DNA of 31,527 nt from Firmicutes bacterium UBA5473 (GCA_002427165.1 DIQB01000084.1:542-32068), one strand, 5' to 3'. Positions 1 through 7,576 are shown, numbered from the stretch's first letter. Notes: generated by a model from the sequence alone, not told the origin. Program-made: numbers and translations.

Positions 1-290
1 TCTTTAGCATTATCAATTACATTTATAAGGAATAAGCTCCATCCATATCAACTAAATGCACTACTTCAAAGAAGTCTTTCGCTGTAAAAACATTACCACT
101 AAAGTCTCTAATAATGTTTCCTATCTTAGCAACAATATTAGAAGTGTTATTTCCAGTTTTCGTTGTGATATCACCTCCAGTTATTGCAAAACGGACCAAT
201 TGGTTGCTTAATAATTTATCTAAAACGAAACCAAGGCAAGTTCGATCAGATTCCTTCGACAATAAATAGAATAATTTTTTTAGCTTTCAT
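1..290 (-). pseudogene. Broken TOPRIM-like protein, partner of the ATPase remnant
   Basis: The start ATG at 288-290 overlaps the end of the ATPase remnant, as in a coupled pair. The first residues read MKAKKIILFIVEG and then hit a stop. In another frame the protein resumes as ESDRTCLGFVLDKLL and runs to VVHLVDMDGAY near position 30, where it shifts frame again before the window edge. The 'IVEG' glutamate followed later by a DxD (VDMDG) is the metal-binding pattern of TOPRIM nucleases/primases, as in OLD-family and PARIS-type defence effectors. Seen: the two motifs and at least one frameshift near 250-262. Inferred: a nuclease-like partner of the ATPase, now dead. It could instead be an unrelated protein with similar motifs; the 3' end lies outside the window. 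Confidence 0.6.
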
Positions 291-1121
291 GATGTCTACC
301 TGCTATTCTGAAAGCCCGAGCAATGGCAAAACTATTTGTTGATTCATAAATACATTCTTTTTGCCCTCCCAAAATAAGGTCATGATAATAAAAATCTCTT
401 AAATTATTATTTGACTTTATATTGGTTAAGCGAATATAACGATTTTTAGAATTGGTAGTTGTAAAAATAATAGATTGCTTATGGAGTATTTCCAGTGACC
501 GAAAATTGTGAGAGGTGAAAATCAGTTGTCCCCTACCAGATTCATCAATTATTTTTAAAATTTCTCTTTTTTGCAACACGTAACTCATCGATCGCATTTT
601 GATCCTGATTTGTAAGTTCTGCAAATTTAACTTTTGGAACAAAAACTTCTTTGCTAGAGTAATCGTAATTAATGATAGGCTGCATCTTTGTCCATTTACC
701 TTCAACCAAAGCGGAATAGCTTAGTTTCTCACGTGAAACAATCACTGGAATCTGATCTTGATCTTCCTCATCGGTGGTGCTAGGTTCTCGCTTTTGCAGC
801 CAAAATTCATAAATAACTCTGTAAAACGAAACATCATCTTTCAAACTAAATTCGAAAATAAGTTGAGCGCTATCTTTACCAACAGTAATATAATTTACAA
901 TATCTCTTGGCAATCGTTTTCCAGACAACAATGCCTCCAACAAGGCAAGGGCATAGATAAATGAAGTCTTCCCAGAACCATTTTGACCATAAAGACCTAG
1001 TATATCTGATCCATCTTCAAATATATCTTTTTAAATTACATGCAAAGTTGAATTTGCCATGTTCGACATTCCTAAAATCGTTTAATTCAGCTTTTTGAAT
1101 GCGAACAATAAAGTTTTACAT
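280..1121 (-). pseudogene. Degraded AAA/ABC-type ATPase (defence-like)
   Basis: Three pieces of one ATPase can be read in different frames. A good Shine-Dalgarno (cacctcc on the plus strand, 1127-1133) precedes an ATG at 1119-1121, but the next codon is TAA; reading through gives NFIVRIQKAELNDFRNVEHG. A shift in the A5 run at 1028-1032 is needed to enter the piece carrying the Walker A motif, LYGQNGSGKTSF. A second shift near 561-572 leads to QLIFTSHNFRSLEIL, a switch/H-loop-like region, and a C-terminus with GGQKECIYESTNSF. The Walker B region expected between these pieces is absent, so an internal deletion is likely. Family recall suggests an AAA_15-like ATPase paired with a TOPRIM-like protein. 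Non-functional as it stands. Confidence 0.7.
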
Positions 1122-1140
1122 ATAAACACCTCCATTACAT

Positions 1141-1170
1141 GGTATAGCACATTGCAAAGGAAAAATACAA
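1141..1170 (-). promoter_or_regulatory. Possible promoter of the degraded ATPase module
   Basis: On the minus strand TTGTAT (1165-1170) lies 18 bases before TATACC (1141-1146), with a TG one base before the -10 box. It sits about 20 bases upstream of the dead start codon. The match to sigma-A is only fair. Confidence 0.35.
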
Positions 1171-1379
1171 TACCAAAGTCAATTTCGATACAAAATGTTC
1201 CAATCGGTTATTTGAAAATGCAACAGCAACCGAATAAAGGGTAAAATTCAAAAGTTCAGTGGCATTTGCTCATCCCCCAAAAATGATTTTTGTCATCTTA
1301 GCGTCTTACGCCCTTTTTCTACACATCCCTTTTCTTTTACAAACTGATATTCCTGATTAATAAATTAAAGGACAAAGAC
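1171..1379. other. Intergenic stretch with no recognised feature
   Basis: AT-rich spacer between the dead minus-strand module and the ABC exporter promoter. I see no credible ORF, RNA or strong hairpin terminator here. Confidence 0.5.
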
Positions 1380-1405
1380 TGTACTTTAAATAAAAGAATA
1401 GTACA
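1380..1405. promoter_or_regulatory. Upstream operator candidate, TGTACT-N14-AGTACA
   Basis: Inverted repeat TGTACT (1380-1385) and AGTACA (1400-1405) separated by 14 bases. An identical arrangement occurs at 1442-1467. Both flank the sigma-A promoter of an operon that encodes its own TetR-type regulator, so they are likely binding sites for that protein. Confidence 0.6.
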
Positions 1406-1413
1406 ATAATCCC

Positions 1414-1442
1414 TTGACAACCAGTTAGATACAGAATATAAT
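1414..1442 (+). promoter_or_regulatory. Perfect sigma-A promoter of the ABC/TetR operon
   Basis: TTGACA at 1414-1419, a 17-base spacer, and TATAAT at 1437-1442: both boxes match consensus exactly. It reads into the ATPase gene at 1481. A promoter this strong normally needs repression, which fits the flanking operators. Confidence 0.9.
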
Positions 1443-1467
1443 GTACTTAAAATTAATATCCAGTACA
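1442..1467. promoter_or_regulatory. Downstream operator candidate, TGTACT-N14-AGTACA
   Basis: TGTACT (1442-1447) and AGTACA (1462-1467) with the same 14-base spacing as the upstream copy. It shares the last base of the -10 box and covers the expected transcription start, so a bound repressor would block initiation. The two centres are 62 bases apart, about six helical turns. Confidence 0.6.
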
Positions 1468-1480
1468 GGGAGGGAACCAG

Positions 1481-2377
1481 ATGGAGATTCTAAAAACCGA
1501 AAAATTGACCAAATATTACGGGAAAACTAAGGGGATTCTGGATTTGAACCTAGAAATCGAAAAAGGAGAGATCTTCGGCTTTATTGGTCCCAATGGTGCA
1601 GGCAAATCCACCACCATTCGTCTTTTGATGCAACTCATCTTCCCCAGCAGCGGCAGCTTCACTTTGTTTGGACAGCAACTCAAAGTCGAGAACCCACGCA
1701 TCAGACAGCGCATCGGCTACCTCCCCTCTGAAATTAACTTCTACCACGAACTTACAGGCAAGCAACTGTTGGAGCTATCGGCAAAGCTCTATGAGCTCGC
1801 TACAGTGGAAATAGAGCAGTGGGCCGAGCTTTTGGAGCTAGACCTCACAAAAACTGTAAAATCCTATTCTCTGGGCAACAGAAAAAAACTTGCCATCATT
1901 CAAAGCCTCCTCCATGAACCAGAATTGTTGATTTTAGACGAGCCAACCTCAGGATTGGATCCCCTGATTCAAAGCAGATTCTTCGAGCTCCTCAAAGAAA
2001 AAAATGCCCAAGGCATGACCATCTTCCTCTCTACCCACGTGCTCTCAGAAGTTGAAAAACTGTGCCACAGAGTGGGAATCATCAGAGAGGGGAGGCTGAT
2101 TAATCTTTCTTCAGTAGCAGAGCTTCCAGGCAGGGCTGAGAGGATTGTGGAGGTCAGATATGAGGAGGATGGGGACTTGCGGGAAAAATATAGTTTTGCA
2201 CAAATCGATCCTGCTGTCCGCTATACAGACGGGATCCACAGTTTCCATGTACAATCACATCTGCATGAGGCCCTAGCTGCAATTGCACAGCACCCAATTT
2301 CGGATATCATCATCAAACAGCCGTCATTGGAGGAACTGTTTATGAAATACTATGGCCGAGGGGAGGATCCTAAATGA
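1481..2377 (+). CDS. ABC transporter ATP-binding protein
   Basis: 298-residue ATPase subunit of an ABC-2 type exporter. Walker A is GPNGAGKST near residue 38. The signature is a variant, SLGNRKK in place of LSGGQ. Walker B is LLILDEPTSGLDP, followed by the switch histidine in STHVLSE. A C-terminal extension of roughly 80 residues follows, as in the drug/antibiotic exporter ATPases of the CcmA/YtrB type. The start is preceded by AGGGAGGG. It overlaps the permease gene by four bases (ATGA), so translation is probably coupled. The permease and TetR partners suggest export of a toxic or signalling small molecule; the substrate cannot be told from sequence. Confidence 0.9.
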   Translation: MEILKTEKLTKYYGKTKGILDLNLEIEKGEIFGFIGPNGAGKSTTIRLLMQLIFPSSGSFTLFGQQLKVENPRIRQRIGYLPSEINFYHELTGKQLLELSAKLYELATVEIEQWAELLELDLTKTVKSYSLGNRKKLAIIQSLLHEPELLILDEPTSGLDPLIQSRFFELLKEKNAQGMTIFLSTHVLSEVEKLCHRVGIIREGRLINLSSVAELPGRAERIVEVRYEEDGDLREKYSFAQIDPAVRYTDGIHSFHVQSHLHEALAAIAQHPISDIIIKQPSLEELFMKYYGRGEDPK

Positions 2378-3177
2378 AATCGCTCAACTTAACTCGCCAT
2401 GAACTTTTTCTGGGTAAAAAGAACCTCTTAACCTGGACCCTGATTATTGCGGGACTTATGATCATGTTCGTGTCAACAACAACCTTGATTATTGACAACG
2501 CTGAAATGGCAGAGCTCATAGAAGGCTTCCCCCAAGCGCTTTTAGACTCTTTCAATATTAACGTGGAGAGCTTTACCACCTTCGAAGGCTGGATGGCAAG
2601 CGAACCCTATGTATTTTTCGTCCTCCTTTTAGCCTCCTTTGCCGTAGCTTTAGCAAGCACCTCCATCTCCCGAGAAATTGATCAGGGGACAGGCGAGTTT
2701 CTATTTGTCACACCCCACAGCCGCAGGAACATCTTCTGGAGCAAAGCAGGCGCTGATTTTTTGCAAATCAGTTTTGTCTTCCTCATCGGTACCGCTGTAA
2801 CTTTTGCTGTAGGTAGCACTATTGTCTCCATCACAAATCCAACAGGGCTTTTTTTAGTTTTCCTCTCAGCCTATCTTACAGCTCTAGCAACAGCTGGTAT
2901 TGGCTATGTCCTCAGTTGTCTCATAGATAACCAGCGCACAGCCTTAGCCTTAGGAGTAGGCTTTGTGCTTCTCTCCTTTCTCTTCAAATCGTTAGCTGGC
3001 ATGGGGGGAATTCTCAGTAACCTGGCAAAGCTTAGCATCTTTCAGTTATTTGATCTCTTTGCCATCTTAGACAACCATGCCCTCTCTTTCTCTTCCTTAG
3101 CTACCAGCCTTGGCATCTATATCATAGGGTTAGTTGTGGGAAGCGAGATCCTTGCACGGAAGAACTTAAATCTATAG
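2374..3177 (+). CDS. ABC-2 type transporter permease
   Basis: 267-residue membrane protein with about six hydrophobic segments: one near residues 19-40, a long soluble loop, then five more toward the C-terminus. The layout is that of ABC-2 permeases. The motif REIDQGTGEFLFVTPHSRRNIFWSK after the second membrane segment is the usual cytoplasmic loop of the family, which contacts the ATPase. It begins at an ATG overlapping the ATPase stop. The protein probably works as a dimer with two copies of the ATPase in the cytoplasmic membrane. Confidence 0.85.
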   Translation: MKSLNLTRHELFLGKKNLLTWTLIIAGLMIMFVSTTTLIIDNAEMAELIEGFPQALLDSFNINVESFTTFEGWMASEPYVFFVLLLASFAVALASTSISREIDQGTGEFLFVTPHSRRNIFWSKAGADFLQISFVFLIGTAVTFAVGSTIVSITNPTGLFLVFLSAYLTALATAGIGYVLSCLIDNQRTALALGVGFVLLSFLFKSLAGMGGILSNLAKLSIFQLFDLFAILDNHALSFSSLATSLGIYIIGLVVGSEILARKNLNL

Positions 3178-3189
3178 CGAGGGATCACA

Positions 3190-3792
3190 GTGGCCACAAG
3201 CAAAAAAGAACTAATTTTAACTCGGGCAACAGAACTTTTTCTGGCACAAGGCCCGAGCCAGGTAACTATGGATCACATTGCAAAACAGACTCCTGTCTCC
3301 AAAATGACCATCTATAAATACTTCAAAGACAAAGAAAGTTTAGTTGAAGAAGCCGTGCGAGGACTGATTGATAAATTTGCTCGTCAACTAGAGGAGCTGA
3401 TTGAACAAGCTCCTACACCTGTGGTGGCTATAGAGCGGCTTTTCAGCTTCAAACCCGAGCCTGAGATCTCCGGGGAACTAATCTTAGATCTAACAGAACA
3501 CTATCCTCAACTAGTTGCTGATTTGCTCTCAGTTTCTCAAAAATTCTTCTTTGGCAGCTTCCAGGAGCTAATCCACAGGGCCCAAAGGGAGGGAATCATC
3601 AGGCGCGAACTATCTCCTCATGTGATTGTGCTTTGCCTTTTGGCAATCAAAGAGTTTTTCGCAAAGCCGAGACGCTTCAATCAGCACAGCGAAATGCTGC
3701 TTTTAGGAGAGCAGGTAAGCACTATTTTCCTCCACGGGATTCTCCAAAATCCGGGGGACTTGCCAGAAGCAGCAGAGCGTGGTAAACTTTAG
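3190..3792 (+). CDS. TetR/AcrR family regulator
   Basis: 200 residues, GTG start preceded by GAGGGA, 12 bases after the permease stop. The N-terminus carries the TetR helix-turn-helix: TRATELFLAQG, then VTMDHIAKQTPVSKMTIYKYFKDKESLV at about residues 22-50. The remaining 150 residues would form the ligand-binding and dimer domain. As the last gene of an exporter operon it is the obvious candidate to bind the two inverted repeats around the promoter at 1414-1442 and to repress its own operon until the exported compound, or something like it, binds. The last 33 bases of the gene also hold the likely promoter of the thiamine operon. Confidence 0.88.
   Translation: MATSKKELILTRATELFLAQGPSQVTMDHIAKQTPVSKMTIYKYFKDKESLVEEAVRGLIDKFARQLEELIEQAPTPVVAIERLFSFKPEPEISGELILDLTEHYPQLVADLLSVSQKFFFGSFQELIHRAQREGIIRRELSPHVIVLCLLAIKEFFAKPRRFNQHSEMLLLGEQVSTIFLHGILQNPGDLPEAAERGKL
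3760..3788 (+). promoter_or_regulatory. Promoter of the thiamine uptake operon
   Basis: TTGCCA (3760-3765), 17-base spacer, TAAACT (3783-3788), lying inside the 3' end of the TetR gene. The predicted start, near 3795, is just upstream of the riboswitch, so the whole aptamer is transcribed. Confidence 0.6.
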
Positions 3793-3806
3793 ATAAGGCA
3801 AAATAT

Positions 3807-3888
3807 AGAGGGGAGCTGGATTTTCCGGCTGAGAGGGTGCATGCACCGACCCTGAGACCTGATCTGGGTAATGCCAGCGGAGGAATTT
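3807..3888 (+). ncRNA. TPP riboswitch (THI element)
   Basis: The conserved THI-box blocks are all present and in order: GGGGAGCTGGA, GGCTGAGAGGGTG, ACCGACCCTGAGACCTGATC, and TGGGTAATGCCAGCGGAGGA. These form the TPP aptamer. A hairpin with a T-run follows directly, so TPP binding most likely causes transcription termination before the thiamine-binding protein gene. Confidence 0.97.
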
Positions 3889-3896
3889 TCATGTTT

Positions 3897-3935
3897 GAAA
3901 AATCGTTGACACTCAGTCAGCGATTTTCTTTTTTT
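3897..3935 (+). terminator. Riboswitch expression-platform terminator
   Basis: AAAATCGTTGAC pairs with GTCAGCGATTTT (one G-T pair) around a short loop and is followed by C and seven Ts. It lies between the aptamer and the Shine-Dalgarno at 3936-3942. Confidence 0.85.
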
Positions 3936-3948
3936 GGAGGTGAAAAAA

Positions 3949-4242
3949 ATGAAATCAGCTTTAGCAATCCAATGTCTACCTATTTTAGACGCTCCCCGGG
4001 AGGAGGTCTACAAAACCGTGGATGCAGCTATCCAGGTTATTATTGACTCAGGCCTTCCCTACCAGGTTGGACCCTTTGAAACCACAGTGGAAGGCGAGCT
4101 GTCCCAGCTTCTGGCTTTAGCCCAAAGGGCTCATGAGGCTGTACTGGCAACAGGCGTAAAAACCGTGATCACCTACATGAAGTTGGCTTCAGGTGAAGAG
4201 CTGGGGAGTAGTGATGAAAAAACTAAAAAATATCAATCCTAA
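3949..4242 (+). CDS. MTH1187-family thiamine-binding protein
   Basis: 97 residues, matching the size of the MTH1187/YkoF-like single-domain thiamine-binding proteins. Features seen: the start KSALAIQCLPIL, the block DSGLPYQVGPFETTVEG, and the C-terminal GVKTVITYMKL. Start chosen at the ATG at 3949, six bases after GGAGGTG. It is the first gene behind the TPP riboswitch and overlaps the permease gene, so it is part of the thiamine uptake operon. It has no signal peptide and should bind thiamine or its precursor in the cytoplasm, perhaps as a carrier or sensor for the transporter; that role is inference. Confidence 0.85.
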   Translation: MKSALAIQCLPILDAPREEVYKTVDAAIQVIIDSGLPYQVGPFETTVEGELSQLLALAQRAHEAVLATGVKTVITYMKLASGEELGSSDEKTKKYQS

Positions 4243-4969
4243 GCTTTCCGCGGTAGGTGCGCTAGTGGTCCTAGTGCTCCTCTTAGAACTGGTAGTACGC
4301 CTCTTTGCAATTCCAGCCTGGCTCCTGCCTGCACCGTCGGAGGTGCTAGATGTGCTTTGGCAAAGCCGAGCTGTACTGTGGCATCATAGCCAGCGGACAG
4401 TTGGGGAAGCTGCCCTAGGGCTGGGTCTGGCTGCAGCTTTGGGCATCGGCGTTGGCATTGCCACTGCCCAGTCTAAAGTGCTCAGACCTATTCTCTATCC
4501 CTTGCTTGTGATCTCTCAGACCATTCCCCTTTTGGTCTTGGCGCCTTTGCTTGCAGTCTGGTTGGGCTTTGGTCTAGCGCCGAAGCTAATTGTGGTGGTC
4601 CTGGCTTGTTTCTTCCCTGTGGCCTTAGATACAGTAGTGGGGTTGGAGGGAGCGGACAGGGAGATGATCAGACTCGTGGAGTCCATGGGCGCAGACAGAG
4701 GACAAGTCTTCTGGTTGGTGAAGCTGCCCCAAGCCTGGCCTGCCATCTTCGGCGGGCTGCGCGTTGCTGCCAGCTACTGCGTCACAGCAGCTGTGGTAGC
4801 AGAATGGATGGGCAGCGACAGGGGCCTTGGAATTTATCTGCTCAGCTCTGCCCACGCCTTTAAGACCGCTTCGGTCTTTGCTGGAATTAGCATTATTGTT
4901 CTAGCTTCCCTTTTCTTTTTTGCCCTGGTGGAGGCCACAGGTAAACTGGCCCCACCAAGAGAGGAATGA
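4214..4969 (+). CDS. thiX: ABC transporter permease, thiamine/pyrimidine type
   Basis: 251-residue permease with about six membrane segments. It carries the EAA loop of importer permeases (ADREMIRLVESMGADRGQVFWLVKLPQAWPAIFGGLRVAASY), which docks on the ATPase. Closest families are the SsuC/TauC/ThiX permeases that work with NMT1-type binding proteins. The ATG at 4214 has GGGGAG upstream; in-frame GTG codons at 4193 and 4211 are alternatives. The gene overlaps the preceding one by 29 bases, and the binding-protein gene begins five bases after its stop. Confidence 0.85.
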   Translation: MKKLKNINPKLSAVGALVVLVLLLELVVRLFAIPAWLLPAPSEVLDVLWQSRAVLWHHSQRTVGEAALGLGLAAALGIGVGIATAQSKVLRPILYPLLVISQTIPLLVLAPLLAVWLGFGLAPKLIVVVLACFFPVALDTVVGLEGADREMIRLVESMGADRGQVFWLVKLPQAWPAIFGGLRVAASYCVTAAVVAEWMGSDRGLGIYLLSSAHAFKTASVFAGISIIVLASLFFFALVEATGKLAPPREE

Positions 4970-4973
4970 TATC

Positions 4974-5945
4974 ATGAAAAAAACAATTATTATCGTAGTC
5001 CTGGTTCTTGTGGCAGCATTGCTACTGTGGCCCAAACAGGAAAACCGTTCTGTACAGTTACTGCTGGATTGGACACCCAATACCAACCACACTGGCATCT
5101 ATGTAGCTTTAGAGCAAGGCTGGTATGAAGAGGAAGGCATAGACCTTAAAATCATCACCCCTCAAAACACAACAGTGGAGGCAGTTGTAGGGGCTGGGAA
5201 AGTGGACTTTGGGATTAGCTTCCAGGAATATGTAACCTCCTCCAGACTCGAGGGCGTGCCAATTGTCTCTATCGCAGCTGTAATCCAACATAATACAGCA
5301 GCCTTTGTTTCCCTAAAAGACTCTGGGATCGAAACCCCCCGGAATTTTGTGGACAAACGCTACGGCGGCTGGGGACTCCCAATTGAACAGGCGATCCTAA
5401 AATCCATGATTAACTTCGATGGCGGCAAAGGAGAGCCCAGTTACGTGCAGGTTGGCAGCGGCGACCTACTCAGGATGCTAGGGAGAGACATGGATTTTGC
5501 TCAGATCTTCTACGGCTGGCAGGGAATCGAAGCCAAGCTGCGGAAGCTACCCTTAAATGTGATGGCCATGGCAGATTATTTCGAGGCAGTCCCAGACTAC
5601 TATACACCTGTGATCATCACCTCTGAGGGGAAAATAGAAAAAGACCCCAAGCTTGTGAAAAAGTTCCTGGCTGCCACAGCTCGGGGATATAAATATGCTG
5701 AAGAAAATCCTGACCGTGCAGCGGAGATTTTAATTAAATACCTCCCCGATACCAACCCCAAGCTAATCCGGGAGAGCCAAAAGTGGCTCAGTCCCCGCTA
5801 CCGTGACGATGCACCTCGCTGGGGTGAGCAAAAGGAAGCAGTCTGGGAGGATTTTGGAAACTGGCTCTATAAAAATCAGCTGATACCGGGCAAACTTGAT
5901 GCCAAAGCCGCCTTCACCAATGCCTTTTTGCCTCGGGAGGACTAA
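4974..5945 (+). CDS. thiY: NMT1/THI5-like substrate-binding protein
   Basis: 323 residues. A hydrophobic N-terminal segment (residues 3-19) acts as signal or anchor; no lipobox cysteine is visible. The family signature LDWTPNTNHTGIYVALEQGW follows, then the ThiY-type core with GAGKVDFGISFQEYV. Such proteins deliver a thiamine precursor (formylaminopyrimidine in Bacillus ThiY) or a related compound to the permease from outside the cytoplasmic membrane. Here the operon ends in thiamine pyrophosphokinase and has no biosynthetic gene, so thiamine itself is an equally good candidate ligand. ATG at 4974 is preceded by GAGAGGAATG; longer in-frame starts run into the permease gene and would displace the signal segment. 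Confidence 0.85.
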   Translation: MKKTIIIVVLVLVAALLLWPKQENRSVQLLLDWTPNTNHTGIYVALEQGWYEEEGIDLKIITPQNTTVEAVVGAGKVDFGISFQEYVTSSRLEGVPIVSIAAVIQHNTAAFVSLKDSGIETPRNFVDKRYGGWGLPIEQAILKSMINFDGGKGEPSYVQVGSGDLLRMLGRDMDFAQIFYGWQGIEAKLRKLPLNVMAMADYFEAVPDYYTPVIITSEGKIEKDPKLVKKFLAATARGYKYAEENPDRAAEILIKYLPDTNPKLIRESQKWLSPRYRDDAPRWGEQKEAVWEDFGNWLYKNQLIPGKLDAKAAFTNAFLPRED

Positions 5946-5947
5946 CA

Positions 5948-6676
5948 GTGGAACTCTGTGCCCAAAACATAACGCTCCACTTTCCTGGGCTCCAGGTTCT
6001 GGAAGACGTGAGCATCGGGGCCCAGGCCGGAGAGTTTGTGTCCCTAATCGGGCCCAGTGGCTGCGGTAAAAGCACCCTACTTGAGGTTTTAGCAGGACTG
6101 CTAAAACCTCAAAAGGGTAGCGTAGAATTTATCGGAGAGGGACCAAAAAAACCTGTGGCCTATATGCCCCAACGGGATCTCCTCTTTCCTTGGCGCACGC
6201 TGTTGGAAAACTTGCTTTTGGGACCCGAAATTATGGGTGAAGATCTAGCAGCAGCACAAAAGGAGGCCACAGGACTCCTCCCCCTCTTTGGTCTGGAGGG
6301 TTTTGAAGAATCCTTTCCCAGAGAGCTTTCAGGTGGTATGCGACAGCGGGCGGCCCTCTTGCGTACCATCCTTTGCCACAAGCCTATCTTGGCCCTAGAT
6401 GAGCCCTTTGGCGCTTTAGATGCTATCACCAGACGCGAGATGCAACAATGGCTTCTGGGGGTCTGGGAGGAATTCCACCACACAATCGTCTTTGTCACCC
6501 ATGACGTGGAGGAGGCCCTGATCCTCTCGGATCGAATCTATCTTTTAAGCCCGCGGCCAGCCCACATTAGCTTGGAGCTTGAGCTTGACCTGCCAAGGCC
6601 TAGGGTAGCTACAGACCCAAAGCTCGTAGCGCTAAAAGCCAAACTACTTTCTCACCTGGAGGCAAACCATGAGTAA
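5948..6676 (+). CDS. thiZ: ABC transporter ATP-binding protein, thiamine/pyrimidine type
   Basis: 242 residues, GTG start two bases after the binding-protein stop; the GGGAGGA there serves as ribosome site. Walker A is GPSGCGKST, the signature is LSGGMRQRAALLRT, Walker B is LALDEPFGALDA, and the switch histidine lies in FVTHDVEEA. These are the forms seen in SsuB/TauB/ThiZ importers. It powers the permease and binding protein encoded just upstream. Its last eight bases overlap the start of the pyrophosphokinase gene. Confidence 0.9.
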   Translation: MELCAQNITLHFPGLQVLEDVSIGAQAGEFVSLIGPSGCGKSTLLEVLAGLLKPQKGSVEFIGEGPKKPVAYMPQRDLLFPWRTLLENLLLGPEIMGEDLAAAQKEATGLLPLFGLEGFEESFPRELSGGMRQRAALLRTILCHKPILALDEPFGALDAITRREMQQWLLGVWEEFHHTIVFVTHDVEEALILSDRIYLLSPRPAHISLELELDLPRPRVATDPKLVALKAKLLSHLEANHE

Positions 6677-7304
6677 ACGTGCTGTGTTATTTGCTGGCGG
6701 CAATCTGTATAAGATGCCGAAAATTAAAGCTGGAGATCTAATTGTGGCTATAGATTCGGGGTTGGAGCATTGCCAAAAGCACAATGTGCTCCCCAGTTTT
6801 GCCATAGGCGATTTCGATTCTGCATCGCCTGGGGCCTTAGCCTGGGCCAAAGCAAAGCAAATTCCCCTCCTCACCTATCCTGCAGCCAAAGATCAAACAG
6901 ATACCCAGCTGGCTGTAGAACATGTCCTGTCATCTGGAGCCCTTGAGATCTTAATCTGGGGCGGAGTGGGCACACGCCTTGATCACTCTCTGGCCAATGT
7001 ACAGCTCTTGCTTTTTATCGCCCAAAGGGGTGCCCAGGGGATAGTTAGCGACGGCCAGCAAGAAATCTACCTCCTGCAAGATCAGCTAACTTTGGAGCCC
7101 CAAGATGGGAAGTGTTTTTCTATCCTCCCCCTGAGCCTGGAGCTAGAGGGGCTTTCTATCTCGGGGGCGCGTTACCCCCTACTTGGGGTGCACATTGACC
7201 TTGGTGACACCCGAACCATTAGCAATGAATTCTTAGAGGAACCTGTGGAACTTTCCCTAGAAAATGGGATCGCGCTGGTTTTTATCTATCCGAAGGATTT
7301 ATAG
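6669..7304 (+). CDS. thiN: Thiamine pyrophosphokinase
   Basis: 211 residues. It converts thiamine and ATP to thiamine pyrophosphate (TPP). Motifs seen: FAGGNLY near the N-terminus, VAIDSGLEHC, the acidic block AIGDFDSASPGAL, the KDQTDTQLAVEH nucleotide/thiamine site, and WGGVGTRLDHSLAN. The C-terminal part, with SISGARYPLLG and ISNEF, is the thiamine-binding beta domain. Start at ATG 6669 with CTGGAGG upstream. As last gene of the riboswitch operon it closes the circuit: imported thiamine becomes TPP, and TPP shuts the operon through the riboswitch. Confidence 0.93.
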   Translation: MSKRAVLFAGGNLYKMPKIKAGDLIVAIDSGLEHCQKHNVLPSFAIGDFDSASPGALAWAKAKQIPLLTYPAAKDQTDTQLAVEHVLSSGALEILIWGGVGTRLDHSLANVQLLLFIAQRGAQGIVSDGQQEIYLLQDQLTLEPQDGKCFSILPLSLELEGLSISGARYPLLGVHIDLGDTRTISNEFLEEPVELSLENGIALVFIYPKDL

Positions 7305-7368
7305 CAAAAGACACTTTTTCTCTAAAGTTTTCACCAAGCAGAAGCTAGGACAGTATATTAGATCAAAA

Positions 7369-7382
7369 GGGAGAAAACTCCC
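7369..7382 (+). other. Small hairpin before the microprotein gene
   Basis: GGGAG-AAAA-CTCCC. There is no T-run after it, so it is not a standard terminator; it may mark the 3' end of the thiamine transcript or the leader of the next gene. Confidence 0.3.
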
Positions 7383-7410
7383 TCTGTTCCAGTAGGGGGA
7401 GGTGAGCTTT

Positions 7411-7500
7411 GTGGCCAACACCCGCGGTTTTGGACCTGGATTTGGTGGTTCTTGGTTCTTCATCATCATCCTGTTCCTATTCCTAATCCTTTTCTTCTAA
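7411..7500 (+). CDS. YjcZ-like hydrophobic microprotein, 29 residues
   Basis: GTG start seven bases after a GGAGGTG ribosome site. The 29-residue product has a glycine-rich head (RGFGPGFGGSW) followed by a tail of only Phe, Ile and Leu up to the stop. This is the pattern of the YjcZ family of tiny sporulation membrane proteins. The gene has its own terminator at 7513-7540. It is related in plan to the microproteins at 19479-20274. Too short for normal gene callers. Role unknown; one membrane-spanning helix is expected. Confidence 0.8.
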   Translation: MANTRGFGPGFGGSWFFIIILFLFLILFF

Positions 7501-7512
7501 ATTATCTAGCTT

Positions 7513-7540
7513 CGCCCTGCTATTTTGGCAGGGCGTTTTT
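7513..7540 (+). terminator. Terminator of the microprotein gene
   Basis: GCCCTGC and GCAGGGC around TATTTTG, followed by GTTTTT. Confidence 0.9.
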
Positions 7541-7547
7541 CTATCTC

Positions 7548-7576
7548 TTGCGCCCACAGGAGACGTGTGCTAAAAT
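7548..7576 (+). promoter_or_regulatory. thrS promoter
   Basis: TTGCGC (7548-7553), 17-base spacer ending in TGC, TAAAAT (7571-7576): a sigma-A promoter with an extended -10. The leader to the start codon is only about 45 bases, too short for a T-box. Confidence 0.65.

Noticed and set aside
758..964. Plus-strand ORF of 68 codons
   Set aside because: It lies opposite the ATPase remnant, has no ribosome site and no sensible protein features.
3837..4046. Plus-strand ORF starting inside the TPP riboswitch
   Set aside because: It covers the aptamer and terminator and is in a different frame from the thiamine-binding protein.
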